Origin: Trifolium pratense
Taxonomy: Eukaryota > Streptophyta > Magnoliopsida > Fabales > Fabaceae
Length of the DNA stretch: 64,000 nt
Assembly: GCF_020283565.1 (NCBI RefSeq)
Contig: NC_060061.1
Coordinates: forward strand, 36,183,362 to 36,247,361
Direction: 5' to 3'
A program made the position numbers and the translations under genes. Positions within the stretch are counted from its first letter, which is position 1, and each line of letters begins with the position of its first letter. Below the pieces are notes generated by a model that saw only the letters and a program-made list of their open reading frames with translations, was not told the origin of the DNA and ran no database searches. Shown piece after piece: positions 35,580 to 46,911 of the stretch.

Positions 35580-37109
35580 AGTATTGGTTGAATGTAATCT
35601 TGATGATTGTTATTTTCCAATATCAAATACGCACACACTATGTCTTGTTTTGGGCCGCGTGTGGGTGTGATTTTCATAGTTTTATCCTTTGTAAAATGCA
35701 TCTTAATGGGTTGAGAAGTGTGGGTGTGTGTTGTATATAAACTACTATTAACCTTGATTCCTAAACAATGTGAGACTTTTAAGTGTGCGAAAACAATAAT
35801 GTACTCATATTAAACCGTGTTAAAGGTTTTGTGAATGCGGACAACATTTGGTCGATTGTTAGACCGTGTAATTCTTTGTATTATTTTTTGTGTTGAACTT
35901 GATCATAAGTTTATTGATTTTCAATATTCAATTTCAAAAAAAGTAAAAATATGAAATTTTTTACTAATTTTTGTTATGGTCTAAACCAATTATTCTTTAC
36001 CCTTGAAAAGTCGAAACTATCCTCGCGAAACCTATATAGGGACTATAGTCTTAATTTGAAGGGAGAGGGCCAGGATTGTTGATGTGAGTGGGAGACGGCT
36101 GGGGACGGTGGAGACCCAATGGAGGGTAGAGGCCCACCAAATGTCCCACCAGGCAAGGGAAAAGCAAACTTGGCCTCATGGCATATGGCCCCTTGAGTTA
36201 TTGAATTGCCTTGTCCCTTTTGTCTTTGAGGAAGAAGAAGGTTTGAAGAAGATAGAAGGTGACATTGATTAATTAATAGCTAGGGAGGGTACCCATACCT
36301 CTTTGCAACTTAGACATGGCTTGTCCCAACAAATATGTTATTTTATCATTTTCTTTCTTCCTTCTTCAACTCTTCTTGTCCCTGTTTTATTTCAATTAAC
36401 CACCAACCATTTATCTAAAAAATAATATTTGAGAGATGGTATATTAAGATATATTAATTATAGTTTTTATGAGCAACAACATAAACTTGCTCACAAGCTA
36501 GCTCATAGGTCAAGTGGTGTACAAGTTTCTGTTCAGACTACTTGCTCATGTTCTCCACTCTTCACTGCTCCTTCATCACATACCAAGTCTATCCAAAGGA
36601 AAAACCATTAAACTATATATGAAACAAGTTTTAGTCAAATATTTATATATTAATGACAACAAATATTAATTCATTCTACGAATATTTTATGAATTGTGAA
36701 AAACATAAAGTTAAAAAATATTTGACAATAGTTTGTTTAAAAAGTATATAATTTTAAAATATATTTAGTTAGAAAAAAACAATTAATACAAAATACAGTT
36801 GTCGGAACTTTCAACTTAAAAAAATACATTAACAATCATTTTAGTTCATTAAAAATACTCCAATGGTTTTCACCTAAAAAAAAATAAATACTCCAATGGA
36901 TATTAACAATATCTCTTTATGTCCATAAATTTTTTATTATTTATTAAATAAATTTTTTTGTTGATATAATTGATTAAATAATTTTAAAGAAAAAAACAGT
37001 TTTTTTTAATACAAGTACACACATATATTGAGACTAAAGGCCCAAAGAGTTTTTTGAATGGCAGCCCAAAGAGTTAATATACATAAAATGGGCTATGGAA
37101 GAAGTTATA
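35580..37109. other. Intergenic DNA
   Basis: No supported gene. A short open frame at 36429-36611 (+) contains SSGVQVSVQTTCSCSPLF, which I do not recognise and do not call. Confidence 0.4.
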
Positions 37110-37264
37110 TCTTCAATCCGATAAAATTCTCCCACCTCTCACTCCCTACACCTCTCTCACCCCCTAAATTTTTATAAATATCTCGTTCGAATTTTGGAAT
37201 CTACAACCTACAACTTATTTGCAAGTGTGTTAGGATTATAGAATTCAAGTACTTCTTTATATCT

Positions 37265-37391
37265 GGGATAAGATTAAGGTAATTGAGCTAAAAGTTAAGG
37301 AGCAGGAGGTCCAGGGTTAAAGTTCTAAAAAAGAGAAAAAAACTAACATAACATTGTAATACTAACAACTAACATTACTTATAAAAAGAAA
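37265..37391 (+). mobile_element. SINE (family shared with 54.5 kb)
   Basis: The 127-bp insert is flanked by a 15-bp duplication TACTTCTTTATATCT (37250-37264 and 37392-37406). It contains AAGTTAAGGAGCAGGAGGTC and GGTCCAGGGTTAAAGTTC (B-box-like) and ends in an A-rich tail. A close relative at about 54491-54616 has the better B box GGGTTCAAGTC. Confidence 0.8.
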
Positions 37392-37406
37392 TACTTCTTT
37401 ATATCT

Positions 37407-38992
37407 AGATATTTTTGGTTAGCGGCCGATGGTCACATATTTGGTCGTCGGTGATTACACGTTGATCATTGCCTATAAATATGGTCTTTTGGTTCTTGAT
37501 TTGCATAATTCATTCTCTTCTCTCAACTAATTTTTTTGTCATATATTTATCTTCTTATCAGTTCCTTTTGAAAGTTTGTCGATTTTCGGATTCGTCGTCT
37601 GTCGATGGTCAACCATATCGTTCTCATTGTTCTTTGATGATGAGACGTGAAAATAATATATTAATCAACAAGGGACTGTGATCATAATAAATGAGAGCGA
37701 TACGATTGATCAAAAGAATGTTCCTGAATTTCTTTAAAACCGCACAAATGGGTTATTCCAAGTGGCGGTGATTCTGCCACTTTTCATGGTATGAATGAGA
37801 AAATCTCATCTACTCTCATATGTCCTCAAGAGTGAAAAGTTGAAGCTAATGCATTTTTCTCTTTCTATGTGTTTTCTTTTCCTACCCTGTTTTACATTTT
37901 TGTCCTTGTATAAAAACTTTGGAACGCGTTTTTTGAAGTTTTTTCCAAGACTAAAAAATTCGAAAAACGCGTTTCGAAATATTTATTCTATGACAAAAAT
38001 GGAAAATTGAGGGGTGGAAAAGAAACACGGGAGGTGGGAATAGAAAAATTTGAAGCTAATGAGGGAGTAAATAAGGTTGGGCCTTGTGGGGGTGTGAATG
38101 AGAAAAGGCCCACTGCAAAGTGGTTAATGAGAAAGATGTCGAACAAGAGACAACAACTGATTGATTAAAAAAAAACAAAAAAAGAGACAACAAAAGGGAA
38201 ATGTGTGAGGATTGATGATGATGTTATTAATTATTTATTAAATGAAGTTATTGATGAGGAAAACCGTGAAAATAATGCCCTAGGAATACATTTTGATGAT
38301 TCATAGGAGGAGTGCATTCTTGTAGGTGGTGAAACTTGTTGTTGATGAAATGAAACTATCTTTCACTAAACAGGACAACTCTTTATCTTCTACTACACAA
38401 GTTACCTAAAATATTAAAATAGTTTTTTGTCCCCTAAATATTGTGAAAGACGGGAAAAAAAATTCAATATCTTAAACATCATGTATTATTCTATGTCTAT
38501 ATTGTTTTGTCTAGTCCATTAATTACATTTTGCAGATAAAATGAACCATTAGTGGTTACTATAACTCTGTTTGGCACCACATTTTGAGCTTTTAGCTTAC
38601 TAACTCATATGACAAAAAAAAAAAAACTCTTTTAGCAAAGTTTTTTCTCGTGAGCTTTTAGCTTATTTTGATAAACTACTTCAATTAGTTTATAATTTAT
38701 AACTTATCATTTTTGAAACATAAAATTTTTATTTCATTTAATACTAATAAGCTAGTTCAATTAGTAATTTTTTCAACCACTACAAATTTAATCAAACTAG
38801 TTTATCATTATAAACTAGTTTATAAATTTTTCACTAAACTCATCCATTATAGTCTAATCACTAAATTTTCACTATGTTAATGTTACTACTTCACTTGAAC
38901 TCAACAACCAGGGATTCCTATCTTTTCGTTTCACTGTCTTCAGTTTCTTAACACAACAACCACACCACTTACCTCGCCGGAGACTCAACAAA
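37407..38992. other. Intergenic DNA upstream of the SAM gene
   Basis: Purine/pyrimidine motifs at 37125-37170 (CTCCCACCTCTCACTCCC) and 37995-38045 (GGGAGGTGGGAATAG) may be inverted ends of an old element holding 37.1-38.05 kb. A MITE-like stretch with repeated GAGCTTTTAGCTTA lies at 38560-38850. The SAM gene promoter and 5' UTR should lie in the last 100-300 bp. Confidence 0.3.
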
Positions 38993-39724
38993 ATGGAAGA
39001 ACTTCCGGTGCCGGAAGTACAAATAAACGGTGGAGCAACAACTGCAACACTAAACCCTTCTGAACCTCACGGATCGAAGCGCCAACGAAGACCAAGCGTC
39101 CGATTAGGCGACATCGGAGACCAACCCTCAGATTCCCACTCTCGCCGCACCACAAAACCATGGCGATTCGGCATCAGCAACAACATCTCAGGTAAACCCT
39201 CAAAGACTCGTCCTCTCACCAATTTAACTTCCGTTTCCGATTTCGACGAAACACAAGAAGGCGAAGAAGAAGAAGACATAGAAGCCAACACCGATGGAGT
39301 AATCATTGGTAGCTGGAAAGTTAAAAAAGGTTCGAAAAGACCTCGATCGAATTGGATTTCTTCACGAATCGATAAAGGCGAAGAAACTGTTGATAATGAT
39401 AATGATAATGATGATGTTTATGAAGATTTTGAAGGTGATAATTCGGGTAGATCAATTCATTCTTCAGAGAATTTGGGGGATTTTGATGTTAGGGATAGAA
39501 ATGAAGATGGTGGAAGAGGTAGTTGTGGTGAAGATGGTGTTAGAATTTGGCTTAATGGATTAGGTTTAGGTCGTTATGCACCTGTTTTTCAAATTCATGA
39601 AGTTGATGATGAAGTTTTACCTTTGTTAACACTTGAGGATCTTAAAGATATGGGTGTTAATGCTGTTGGTTCTAGAAGGAAATTGTATTGTGCAATTCAA
39701 AAGCTTGGGAAGGGATTCTCTTAA
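38993..39724 (+). CDS. SAM-domain protein
   Basis: A single-exon gene of 243 aa. The start ATG follows a plant-like leader (CCGGAGACTCAACAAAATGG). A basic stretch GSKRQRRPSVRLGDIGD (27-43) could act as a nuclear signal and is typical of the plant family. Two acidic runs follow (89-97 and 134-149). A C-terminal sterile alpha motif occupies about 181-239 (GVRIWLNGLGLGRYAPVFQI, then LEDLKDMGV and GSRRKLYCAIQKL). SAM domains self-associate or bind partners or RNA; the specific partner here is unknown. Length and layout match small plant SAM proteins annotated only by this domain. A SINE sits immediately after the stop. A regulatory or scaffold role is inferred. Confidence 0.93.
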   Translation: MEELPVPEVQINGGATTATLNPSEPHGSKRQRRPSVRLGDIGDQPSDSHSRRTTKPWRFGISNNISGKPSKTRPLTNLTSVSDFDETQEGEEEEDIEANTDGVIIGSWKVKKGSKRPRSNWISSRIDKGEETVDNDNDNDDVYEDFEGDNSGRSIHSSENLGDFDVRDRNEDGGRGSCGEDGVRIWLNGLGLGRYAPVFQIHEVDDEVLPLLTLEDLKDMGVNAVGSRRKLYCAIQKLGKGFS

Positions 39725-39727
39725 GTT

Positions 39728-39920
39728 TCTTTTTTTGGTTTTTTTTGTTTTTTTTTTGTTTTCACCACTAGTATCCGGCTCACTGGGTTTTAGAGTCAGT
39801 TCTGGCATCAAGTGATTCTAGTCCCCTCCTGATCACAGTTCCGCAGATCAAACTGTGGTCCTCCCTACAAAGCCGGTTTTTGTTGTAACCTTATAGTCAT
39901 ATCATGTCAAGGTGCCGAGT
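39728..39920 (-). mobile_element. SINE at the 3' border of the SAM gene
   Basis: It is similar to the SINE at 44991-45159: both contain (on plus) ACCAC.AGTATCCGG, then AAGTG.TT..AG.CCC and a reversed B-box-like stretch (39844-39858). The poly-A end appears as the T-rich tract 39728-39763, just four bases after the SAM stop codon. The 5' part is degenerate. It probably forms part of the SAM gene 3' UTR. Confidence 0.65.
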
Positions 39921-40859
39921 TCAAATTATCTCGGAAACAGAATGGTTGTAAAATAATCATTAGTGTTTTATATTCATATAATGTACTACTAGTAGTTTGG
40001 GAAAATTGCCAACATTGCAAAATTAATATTAATGCAATTCATATCTTAACTCTTACATAACTTGTTTTAGGCTTTTTTGGAATGGTCAAGTTCTTTTGAG
40101 TTTAATTCTAGGTGTATGTAACATTTATGAGTGAAGGGAATGTATGTTATATGAGGAAGAAATTGTTGAAGAGTTGTTTGTTTGATTTCTCCATTTGGTA
40201 AGAAATGATTAATGTTGAATGTGGCTATATCTTTTCTGGTTTTGTTGGTTTCATTTGTATTTATGGGTGTGATGTTATTGTTCACAAGAGGAAGTTATCA
40301 TAGCAGAGGAATCATTACAAGAATTAAAAGCCATTTTTGTTTTAACATATAGTGTTACTTTTGACTTATTTCTTTTAGCCTCTATTTTGTGGTTTTCATT
40401 ACTGTGATGATCCTGTTTAACAACATGAGAAATTCTACTTTGTTTAGTTTATGTGTTTGGGTGTTGACTATTGCATAACATTTTCTTCTTAGTTCTATGG
40501 AGAGTGTATTTCCATTTTTGGTAATGTTGGTAACTTGGTACTTTAATTAAATCATATGATAAAATACTAATGACTAATGAGGACTAAAAAAAACACACTA
40601 ATTTTTAAAATGTGGAGACTAAACAAATAAAATATTTATACTAACAAAAATCAAATTTTGTCAATCTTACATAAATTCAAAACATTATTCAATCCTAAAA
40701 TCTGTTATACCATTTTACTTTTGTTAGGTAGCAATAGGATGCATACATACCATGAAATCAAAAACTTCATTCTAGTTGAATTCTCTTTGACAGTAACCAA
40801 GAAGATATAGGCCAAGGCAATAAACATTTCCTGAAACTAAGAACTGCATTTATATTATC
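39921..40859. other. Intergenic DNA
   Basis: Nothing recognised. Confidence 0.45.
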
Positions 40860-40920
40860 TTAAGGTGCTGTATGCTATGTTAATTCATCATATATATATA
40901 TATATAGTAGCAATTGATAT

Positions 40921-41153
40921 GAGAAGAGTGAAGGTCTAGCATGTAAGATAAGGGACAGTCAACAAGCCTGGGATACCTGCCTGCTAATAAACCAAACAAG
41001 GGACTTGACTTAATAATTCATATACTGTATGATATATATGATCATAGAATTATATATACAAATTAAGTCCCATGTAATGGTTTTTAGCTAGGCAAGTCAT
41101 CCTTGGCTGCAAGACATGACTCTTTATCTACATACAAGGCCTCTCTCTTCCTC
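40921..41153 (-). ncRNA. MIR169: MIR169 precursor, copy 1
   Basis: The mature-miRNA region is at 41089-41109; its 20-base core AGCCAAGGATGACTTGCCTA matches the miR169 family. It sits on the 5' arm, with the star strand at about 40961-40981 (GGCAGGTATCCCAGGCTTGT). The outer stem pairs over more than 30 further bases (TGACTCTTTATCTACATACA with TGTAAGATAAGGGACAGTCA). The loop is long and TA-rich. miR169 directs cleavage of NF-YA transcription-factor mRNAs in stress, flowering and, in legumes, nodule development (established knowledge). It has its own TATA box at 41215-41223. Confidence 0.92.
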
Positions 41154-41214
41154 TTGACTAATTTCATCTCAATCTCTCTTCTTCAGATGATAAAACAGTG
41201 AATGCATACTTCCC

Positions 41215-41223
41215 TTATTTATA
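41215..41223 (-). promoter_or_regulatory. TATA box of MIR169 copy 1
   Basis: TATAAATAA on the minus strand lies about 60 bp upstream of the hairpin. It is followed by a leader with GCATTCACTGTTTTATCATC shared in part with the other two copies. Confidence 0.75.
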
Positions 41224-41439
41224 GGATATATACATAAACCATATATGCAGTAATTCTCATAAAAATAACACTTTAATAATGGTATATGCTGACATATATA
41301 GTCATAGTTATCACGTATTAAATGTTATACATTGGCCTCATTCATAATTTCTTACTTTGCTACATTACATCATATTTGCTGCCAGAGAATTAAAGATATT
41401 GTATTAATGAATGAAGAATATGTTCTTATAAGAACTTAA

Positions 41440-41540
41440 TTAGAGAGGGACCATTGATCCATTCAGTTACATGCTAAGTGTTGCTCTTTTAGGCCATTGT
41501 AGCCGTTGACAATATAGCATGTCAACTGCATGGTCCTGCA
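41440..41540 (-). promoter_or_regulatory. Conserved upstream block of MIR169 copy 1
   Basis: It shares GAGGGACCATTGATCCATTC, CTAAGTGTTGCTCTT and a dyad GTTGAC-N10-GTCAAC (41505-41526) with copies 2 and 3. Each dyad arm holds a TTGAC core, the core of WRKY W-boxes. Its position, about 285 bp upstream of the TATA box, suggests a promoter element. Confidence 0.55.
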
Positions 41541-42058
41541 AAGAGTTAATTTGTGTGTTGATGATGAACCAATTTGCAATCGAATCTGTTCAGTTTCAAA
41601 TACACCCGTTTCTCAAACTCATCAAATTTTCAATCTTCTATACTCGATTGTTATGTTTTGTCTTTAATGATATATATATACATTTTCACTTTTTAAGTTA
41701 CTTTCATACTATCAGAAAGGGATGCCGTCAAGATTTTGAGAATTTGGAGAAATTGAATAGTAAAAAATTTCAAGAGCTTTAAATAGAGTAAAATCTAGAA
41801 GGAAACATTTTGATAAAAGATATAGTAAAATGACTACAATTGGTGCTTTTAAATAGAGTCATAAGAGGATTAACTAACTAACAAACTACCTAATAACACA
41901 TTAACAAATTATCTGTCAAAAAAAAAAAAAAAAAAAACTAACAAACTAATCACCATTATTCTTAACAGATCCAACGTTATCAATAGTCTCTTAAACTCTT
42001 TGTTTAAAAATTTTGATTTTCTAAGAGAATCAAGAGACAATTAGTGACAACTAAAACA

Positions 42059-42219
42059 TTGAGTTCAAGTGGTTGATGAACTTCGTCTAGGATGAATTAT
42101 TCGGGAGAATCCGAATTCGATTCCTAGCGGGAAAAATTCTTGATCAGATTTTACTTATCTCATTATCGAACTCTGTATTATCGGGGGCCCTTCCATTGTG
42201 AACCAGAGAGTTAAAAAGA
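42059..42219 (+). mobile_element. tRNA-derived SINE
   Basis: GAGTTCAAGTGGTTGATGAA (A-box-like) and GAATTCGATTCCTAGCGG (B-box-like) lie about 50 bases apart, with an A-rich end near 42211-42224. A relative lies inverted at 56120-56262. Target duplication unclear. Confidence 0.65.
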
Positions 42220-42289
42220 AAAACAGCTAATGGCATCTTTTCTTTTGTATATTGTGTCCTAAAGTTTATACTATATACATCATTCATGC

Positions 42290-42490
42290 AAAAAAATTCA
42301 CAATAAACCGATAATTTATCGGTATTCAATAAAAATATATAAATCGTTAATTTTGTCGGGTCTCAATATCATATCAAATAATTTTAGATTTGTGAAATTT
42401 TTTGAACGATGATTTATATGATATAAACTTTCAACTCAACCGTAAATTTTATAAAATTTATATTCTTTAAAACATTATTGGGCGATGTAA
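42290..42490. mobile_element. Half copy of the 16.2-kb foldback MITE
   Basis: Shares TCTCAATATCATATCAAATA, GATATAAACTTTCAACTCAA and TAAATTTTATAAAATTTATA-type text with the right arm of the element at 16150-16590, with about the same order. The other arm is missing or decayed. Confidence 0.6.
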
Positions 42491-42719
42491 GATTATTCAA
42501 ATGTTACACCGATATAACAATATAGCTACAAACTTTTATTGAAGCCAAAATCTTTGTAAAAAAAAAAATCAACTGATGTACTATAATCTTATTCATTTGT
42601 GATGTAATAGTGCTTATTAATTAAGTCACAAAATTCACTGAGTTTATTATCTTGTAAAAAAAAAATTCATTGAGTTTATAACTAATCATCATTTTCACTC
42701 TTTCACGCTAGCTAGCGGG

Positions 42720-43160
42720 TTGTTTTTTACTTTTTTTTTTTCTTTCTAAAACCACCCCTCAACACAGTTTTTTTTTTTTTAATTTAAATAAGTGGTTATC
42801 CACATATATTAGCTTCTTCGTTTTTTTTTGTTTTTTAAGTTGTCGTCGTGTTAGTGCGGCGTTTGTTGATTTTTCGATTTAGTACGGTATTTCGTTGATT
42901 CAAATTGACATATTCACCTCAACTCATTACAAATCTGATGAAGATTTGGATGTCAACGTTGCATAACCGGGAGTATGAATATTTCGATTACTTTTATTTT
43001 GTGATATTTGTAGGCACTTTCATGATGCCGTTATATGCCATTAACCTAGCTGCTACACAATTGTTTATAGATTCACCTTTTTCCGTTTTTAACGATCTTT
43101 AATTTATAATAATCAATGTATGTTTCAAGAAGGAATGAATATCTATTTTTACTATAAAAA
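42720..43160 (+). repeat. Dispersed repeat with A-rich 3' end, copy 1
   Basis: Shares with 61665-62150 the order CACCCC(C)TC, AAATAAGTG.TTTTCCACATATATT-like, GTCGTC.T.GTG, TTTGTAGGCA, ATGCCATTAACG/C and a final A-run (43156-43163). The shared text is too long for chance and no tRNA boxes are seen. Family unknown; possibly a retroposed fragment. Confidence 0.5.
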
Positions 43161-43695
43161 AAAGTCAGAGAATATGTATATGAGCAAAAATATAGATTTA
43201 AGGGACAAAATATATAATTTAGTCTAATATTCCTCTTCAACAAAAATTTAGTCTAATATTTATCTAGTACAGTACCATATAAGATTTGCTCTAACAATAT
43301 AAGTAAATCCATTAAATGGACACATTATGTCATAAATTTGTAATATATGAGTTTTACCTTCAATAAGTTGTAATTATACTATATGAAAATACACCAATTA
43401 TAATTTTTGATGTGATTGAAATAAATAAAAAATAAGAAAACAACATCGTATCTAATCTAAGTCTTATACAAATACAATGTTAAACGTACATTTTACATAG
43501 GAGAATTAATACTTAGGCAACCAAGATGTGTGGTCATCGATATATATATGTTGATATGACCATTCTCCACATAATCCAACTTTAAATTGTAAGCTTCAGT
43601 AGCAAGTGTTTACATACCAATATATACCATAACCGTTAGAATTGCATCCTTTAACACTATTTACAACATTGTCTCTATTACAGGCGGAAATTTGA

Positions 43696-43833
43696 TATGT
43701 GGTGGGAGTGTTTGGAGTACCTAGAGTAACAACAGATCAATTATATGTTCAACCTCAAGTGGTAGCCTGCCCTCCTACCATATTTGGACCAGATACATGG
43801 GGATCCATTTCTACTCCTCCACTAAGCCAAGTA
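43696..43833 (+). other. Short coding-like segment, unrecognised
   Basis: One frame stays open for about 45 codons and includes VVACPPTIFGPDTWGSISTP, with codon use that looks coding. There is no start codon in a sensible place and stops bracket it. It could be an exon or gene fragment. I do not recognise the family. Confidence 0.25.
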
Positions 43834-44278
43834 TAGATTTTGATGCCACTTGTTGGTTGGAGTTCGGATGAGCGTCATGAAGACAATCATCAAGAGACAT
43901 GACATGACACCATAAGGAGCCGGTAAATTTCAACGAATAATTAAAATTTCACACAGAGTAAAAATTTGAAATTAGTTTGTAAAAACTGATATCCATCGAT
44001 GTACAAGTCGAGTTTGTAAGAAAGAGTTACGTTGAATATAAAAATTAGGACATCGAGTTGGAAAGAGTGTACAAAATGTGTTGCTACTAGCTAGCTAGCA
44101 CTCATCCGTGCATTTTAACATTATGAACAAATTAATCATAACTCCGCGCGCATGCATGACAAATATTGGTATTTGGAAGATATTCACCAAAGCTCATATG
44201 GCTTGGTTTGAAATCAACAACTTCATCAAACTCATATGGTGGTTCACTATATGTAATGAGTAACTTATATGATGATAT

Positions 44279-44500
44279 GAGAAGAGTGAAGGTCTAGCAT
44301 GTAAGACAAGAGACAGTCACAAAGCCTAGGACTACCCGCCTGCTGATAATTCCAAACAAGGGACTTTACTTAAATCATATGTATATGATCATAGAATGAA
44401 TATATACAAATTAAGTCCCTTGTAATGGTTCTTAGCCAGGCAAGCCATCCTTGGCTTATAAGACATGACTCTTCATCTACATACAAGGCCTCTCTCTTCC
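44279..44500 (-). ncRNA. MIR169: MIR169 precursor, copy 2
   Basis: The mature region is at 44437-44457; its 20-base core AGCCAAGGATGGCTTGCCTG differs from copy 1 by A to G in the middle and at the last base. The star region is at about 44320-44341 and pairs without a bulge, partly by G:U. The outer stem matches copy 1 closely (AGAAGAGTGAAGGTCTAGCA / TACATACAAGGCCTCTCTCT). Copies 1 and 2 share about 0.7-0.8 kb including promoter and upstream flank, so they are tandem duplicates about 3.35 kb apart. Confidence 0.88.
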
Positions 44501-44568
44501 TAGTTAATTAGCTCCAATCTCTCTCAACCTTCTTCATCTTATGTTAAACAGTGTATGCCAACTTCCCC

Positions 44569-44576
44569 TATTTATA
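44569..44576 (-). promoter_or_regulatory. TATA box of MIR169 copy 2
   Basis: TATAAATA on the minus strand in GGCTATAAATAGGGG lies about 70 bp upstream of the hairpin, followed by a leader with GCATACACTGTTTAACAT like copy 3. Confidence 0.75.
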
Positions 44577-44639
44577 GCCTCCATCATACACTATAATTAA
44601 AAGAGATTAATGAAATAGCAGGAATATGTTAATTCTTAT

Positions 44640-44775
44640 AAGAACTTAATTGGAGGGACCATGGATCCATTCATACATGAACCAATATTAACATAATGCT
44701 GCTAAGTGTTGCTCTTCTAGGCCCATTGTGATAACAGTTGACAATATGGCAAGTCAACATGCCTGGTCCTGCATG
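44640..44775 (-). promoter_or_regulatory. Conserved upstream block of MIR169 copy 2
   Basis: Shares TAAGAACTTAATTGGAGGGA, GACCATGGATCCATTC, GCTAAGTGTTGCTCTT and the dyad GTTGAC-N10-GTCAAC (44737-44758) with the other copies. The distance to its TATA box is about 165 bp. Confidence 0.55.
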
Positions 44776-44990
44776 AGTTTATGTGTGTTGTTAATAACCA
44801 ATTTGAGATGGAAGAATCAGTTCGGTTTGAAATTCATCAGTACTCTTTCTCAAACTCATCAAATTATTTATCAATTTTCTATACTCGATTGTTATGTTTT
44901 GTCTTGTAATGATAAACATTTTCTACTTAATTGTGTCTGTCACGCAATTATAGCTCTCAGTCATCCGATCGATCTAAGTGTATGCGACAT

Positions 44991-45159
44991 TTTTTTTTCC
45001 ACCACCAGTATCCGGTCCATTTGACCGCCTAATTTGGTTCGAGTGTCAGTTTTGTAATCAAGTGGTTTCAGCCCCTTCCGATCGCAGTTGCAGGTGATTG
45101 AACTGTGATTCTCCCTACCAAATCTAGCGTCCTTAACCACTTGACCAACTAACTATCGA
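44991..45159 (-). mobile_element. tRNA-derived SINE with 12-bp target duplication
   Basis: On the minus strand it begins near AGTTGGTCAAGTGGTTAAGG (tRNA-like A box), has CACAGTTCAATCACC (B box) and ends in a short A-run. TGTATGCGACAT flanks both sides (44979-44990 and 45160-45171). It is 169 bp. A degenerate relative lies at 39728-39920. Confidence 0.85.
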
Positions 45160-45171
45160 TGTATGCGACAT

Positions 45172-46190
45172 ATTTTAATCAAAATTGTACTCTGCAAAAT
45201 TATATTGTACTTAATATCTCTGTAGAAAATTTGCATTTTCTTTAAATGTGTTATTATCATTGCATATCAGTGGGCTTCCCCCGTGGGTAATTAGGTTGTT
45301 TTGTCTTTCAGCTTTTAGTTCCCGATTATACCCAAAACAAAATGTGGTACCAAAAAAGAAAATGTGGTGCCAATTTTCCTTTTTTAATGATTCAAATTCC
45401 TATTTTTATCACAAAATGAAGGAATATATCCTTTGTAAAGTCATAAAGATTAGTGATAAGAGTTTAATTATAAAATTATTTCACTGCTTATTTATTTTTT
45501 TTGTAGCATTTTTTTAATTTATAAAATTTGAAAATATTTAATGTTTGACTCTCACAACATAACCAACTAAAGTTTGAATTTTGGATATAAGAGATATCAT
45601 ATTAAGTGTCCGACATATCTCTAACATGATTGATTATCTTTTAGTAGAGAACTGATGAAAAAGAAAAATATGTACTATACTCTTTGGGGCATTAGTAAAT
45701 GAATTAAATATTAATGGGTGAATAAATTTCTTTTTAAAAAAATACTAATTAGTGTACTTGGCCACTTGGGGCATTAGTAAAGGAACTAAATATGATAAAA
45801 TTATCTTAAAATTTATGTAATCAACCTTTTAAAATATTTTAAAAAAAATTAATACAAATGAACACATTATGTCATATTTTTTCTTATTTCTTATAAATTA
45901 GTAGAATAGAGGGAGTACTATACCCTAACTAACAGGATAAAATCAGTCAAATGAACACATTATGTCATATACTAGTAGTAGTATTTTGTATTATACGCAC
46001 TAATTCCTAAGTTTGACCTTCAATAAGTCGTAATTTAATTTATTCCCCCAATTATTAAGAATAGAAGATTTTTTATAATGAAAAATACAATATTTTATAG
46101 AAAAGTCAACCAGTTAGGTGGAGTTGTTTGATAATTGTGGTCACTCGCAATTTTCAATTGTTTGGATTGTAAATTACGGAAATGTTATTA
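45172..46190. other. Intergenic DNA
   Basis: No gene. A phrase AATGAACACATTATGTCATAT recurs near 45858 and 45950 in the same orientation (small direct repeat). Confidence 0.4.
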
Positions 46191-46475
46191 GAAATTAACA
46201 TGCATGTAGTATGTATATATTGTTCCAAGCTTCCCCGTTAAGAAAGTATATGTATAGTAAGGATTGACTACGATCTTCACATTCTTTTATGTCAAATTAA
46301 ATAACTTGCTTCTATCCGAATACGATAGAGTTGAGAATATTGGATTGGATATGCCATATATTTGGGTACTTCCTCGTGCCTCTTATTGTCCCCACTTTCC
46401 CATGAATATTGTTCCCTTTATATGCATATTTCATGAAGTATATATCGCAATTGCAACATGGTATTAGAGCCGATT
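46191..46475 (+). mobile_element. LTR-like end with primer-binding site
   Basis: GCAATTGCAACA is followed directly by TGGTATTAGAGCC (46459-46471), one base from the initiator-Met primer site. TTCCCTTTATATGCATATTT upstream may be a TATA region. No further retrotransposon sequence is visible, so this is a fragment. Confidence 0.4.
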
Positions 46476-46911
46476 AAATATGACAATGTAAAAAGTGGAT
46501 TCTTAATATGTTAGGAGTAAAAGTGAGTGTTGATCGAATTAGTATTGCAGTGCCACATCCGTGCACATTATCAAGGTTTTTGGATTGTTTTAGACATATT
46601 TATCTTATGAGCTACTCTTAGTTAATACACCTTCGATGTGTCTCATAATGTGTGTGAATTTCTCCGATAAATTTTTTTAAAAATATTATATATCCACTTA
46701 CAAAAATAAGGATACAAATTCGTTGCAGTACTTTTTAACACAAATCGAATGATTCAGATTAATGCAGTTATAAATTACTTAAGCAATCTAAGCCACACAT
46801 TTTAAATCGGGCGGATGTAATGTAAAACTGTGTGAAAACGGACTCTAGGAACTCTGTTTTCCAAAAAATAACACAATAGTATGAGTACTTTGAGAAATGG
46901 TGAATTTCTAG

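Noticed and set aside
36084..36272. Possible small gene near 36.1 kb
   Set aside because: Only 62 codons without a recognisable domain, and no promoter or splice signals.
39067..39306. Minus-strand frame within the SAM gene
   Set aside because: Shadow of the plus-strand SAM coding sequence, which has a clear domain and start.
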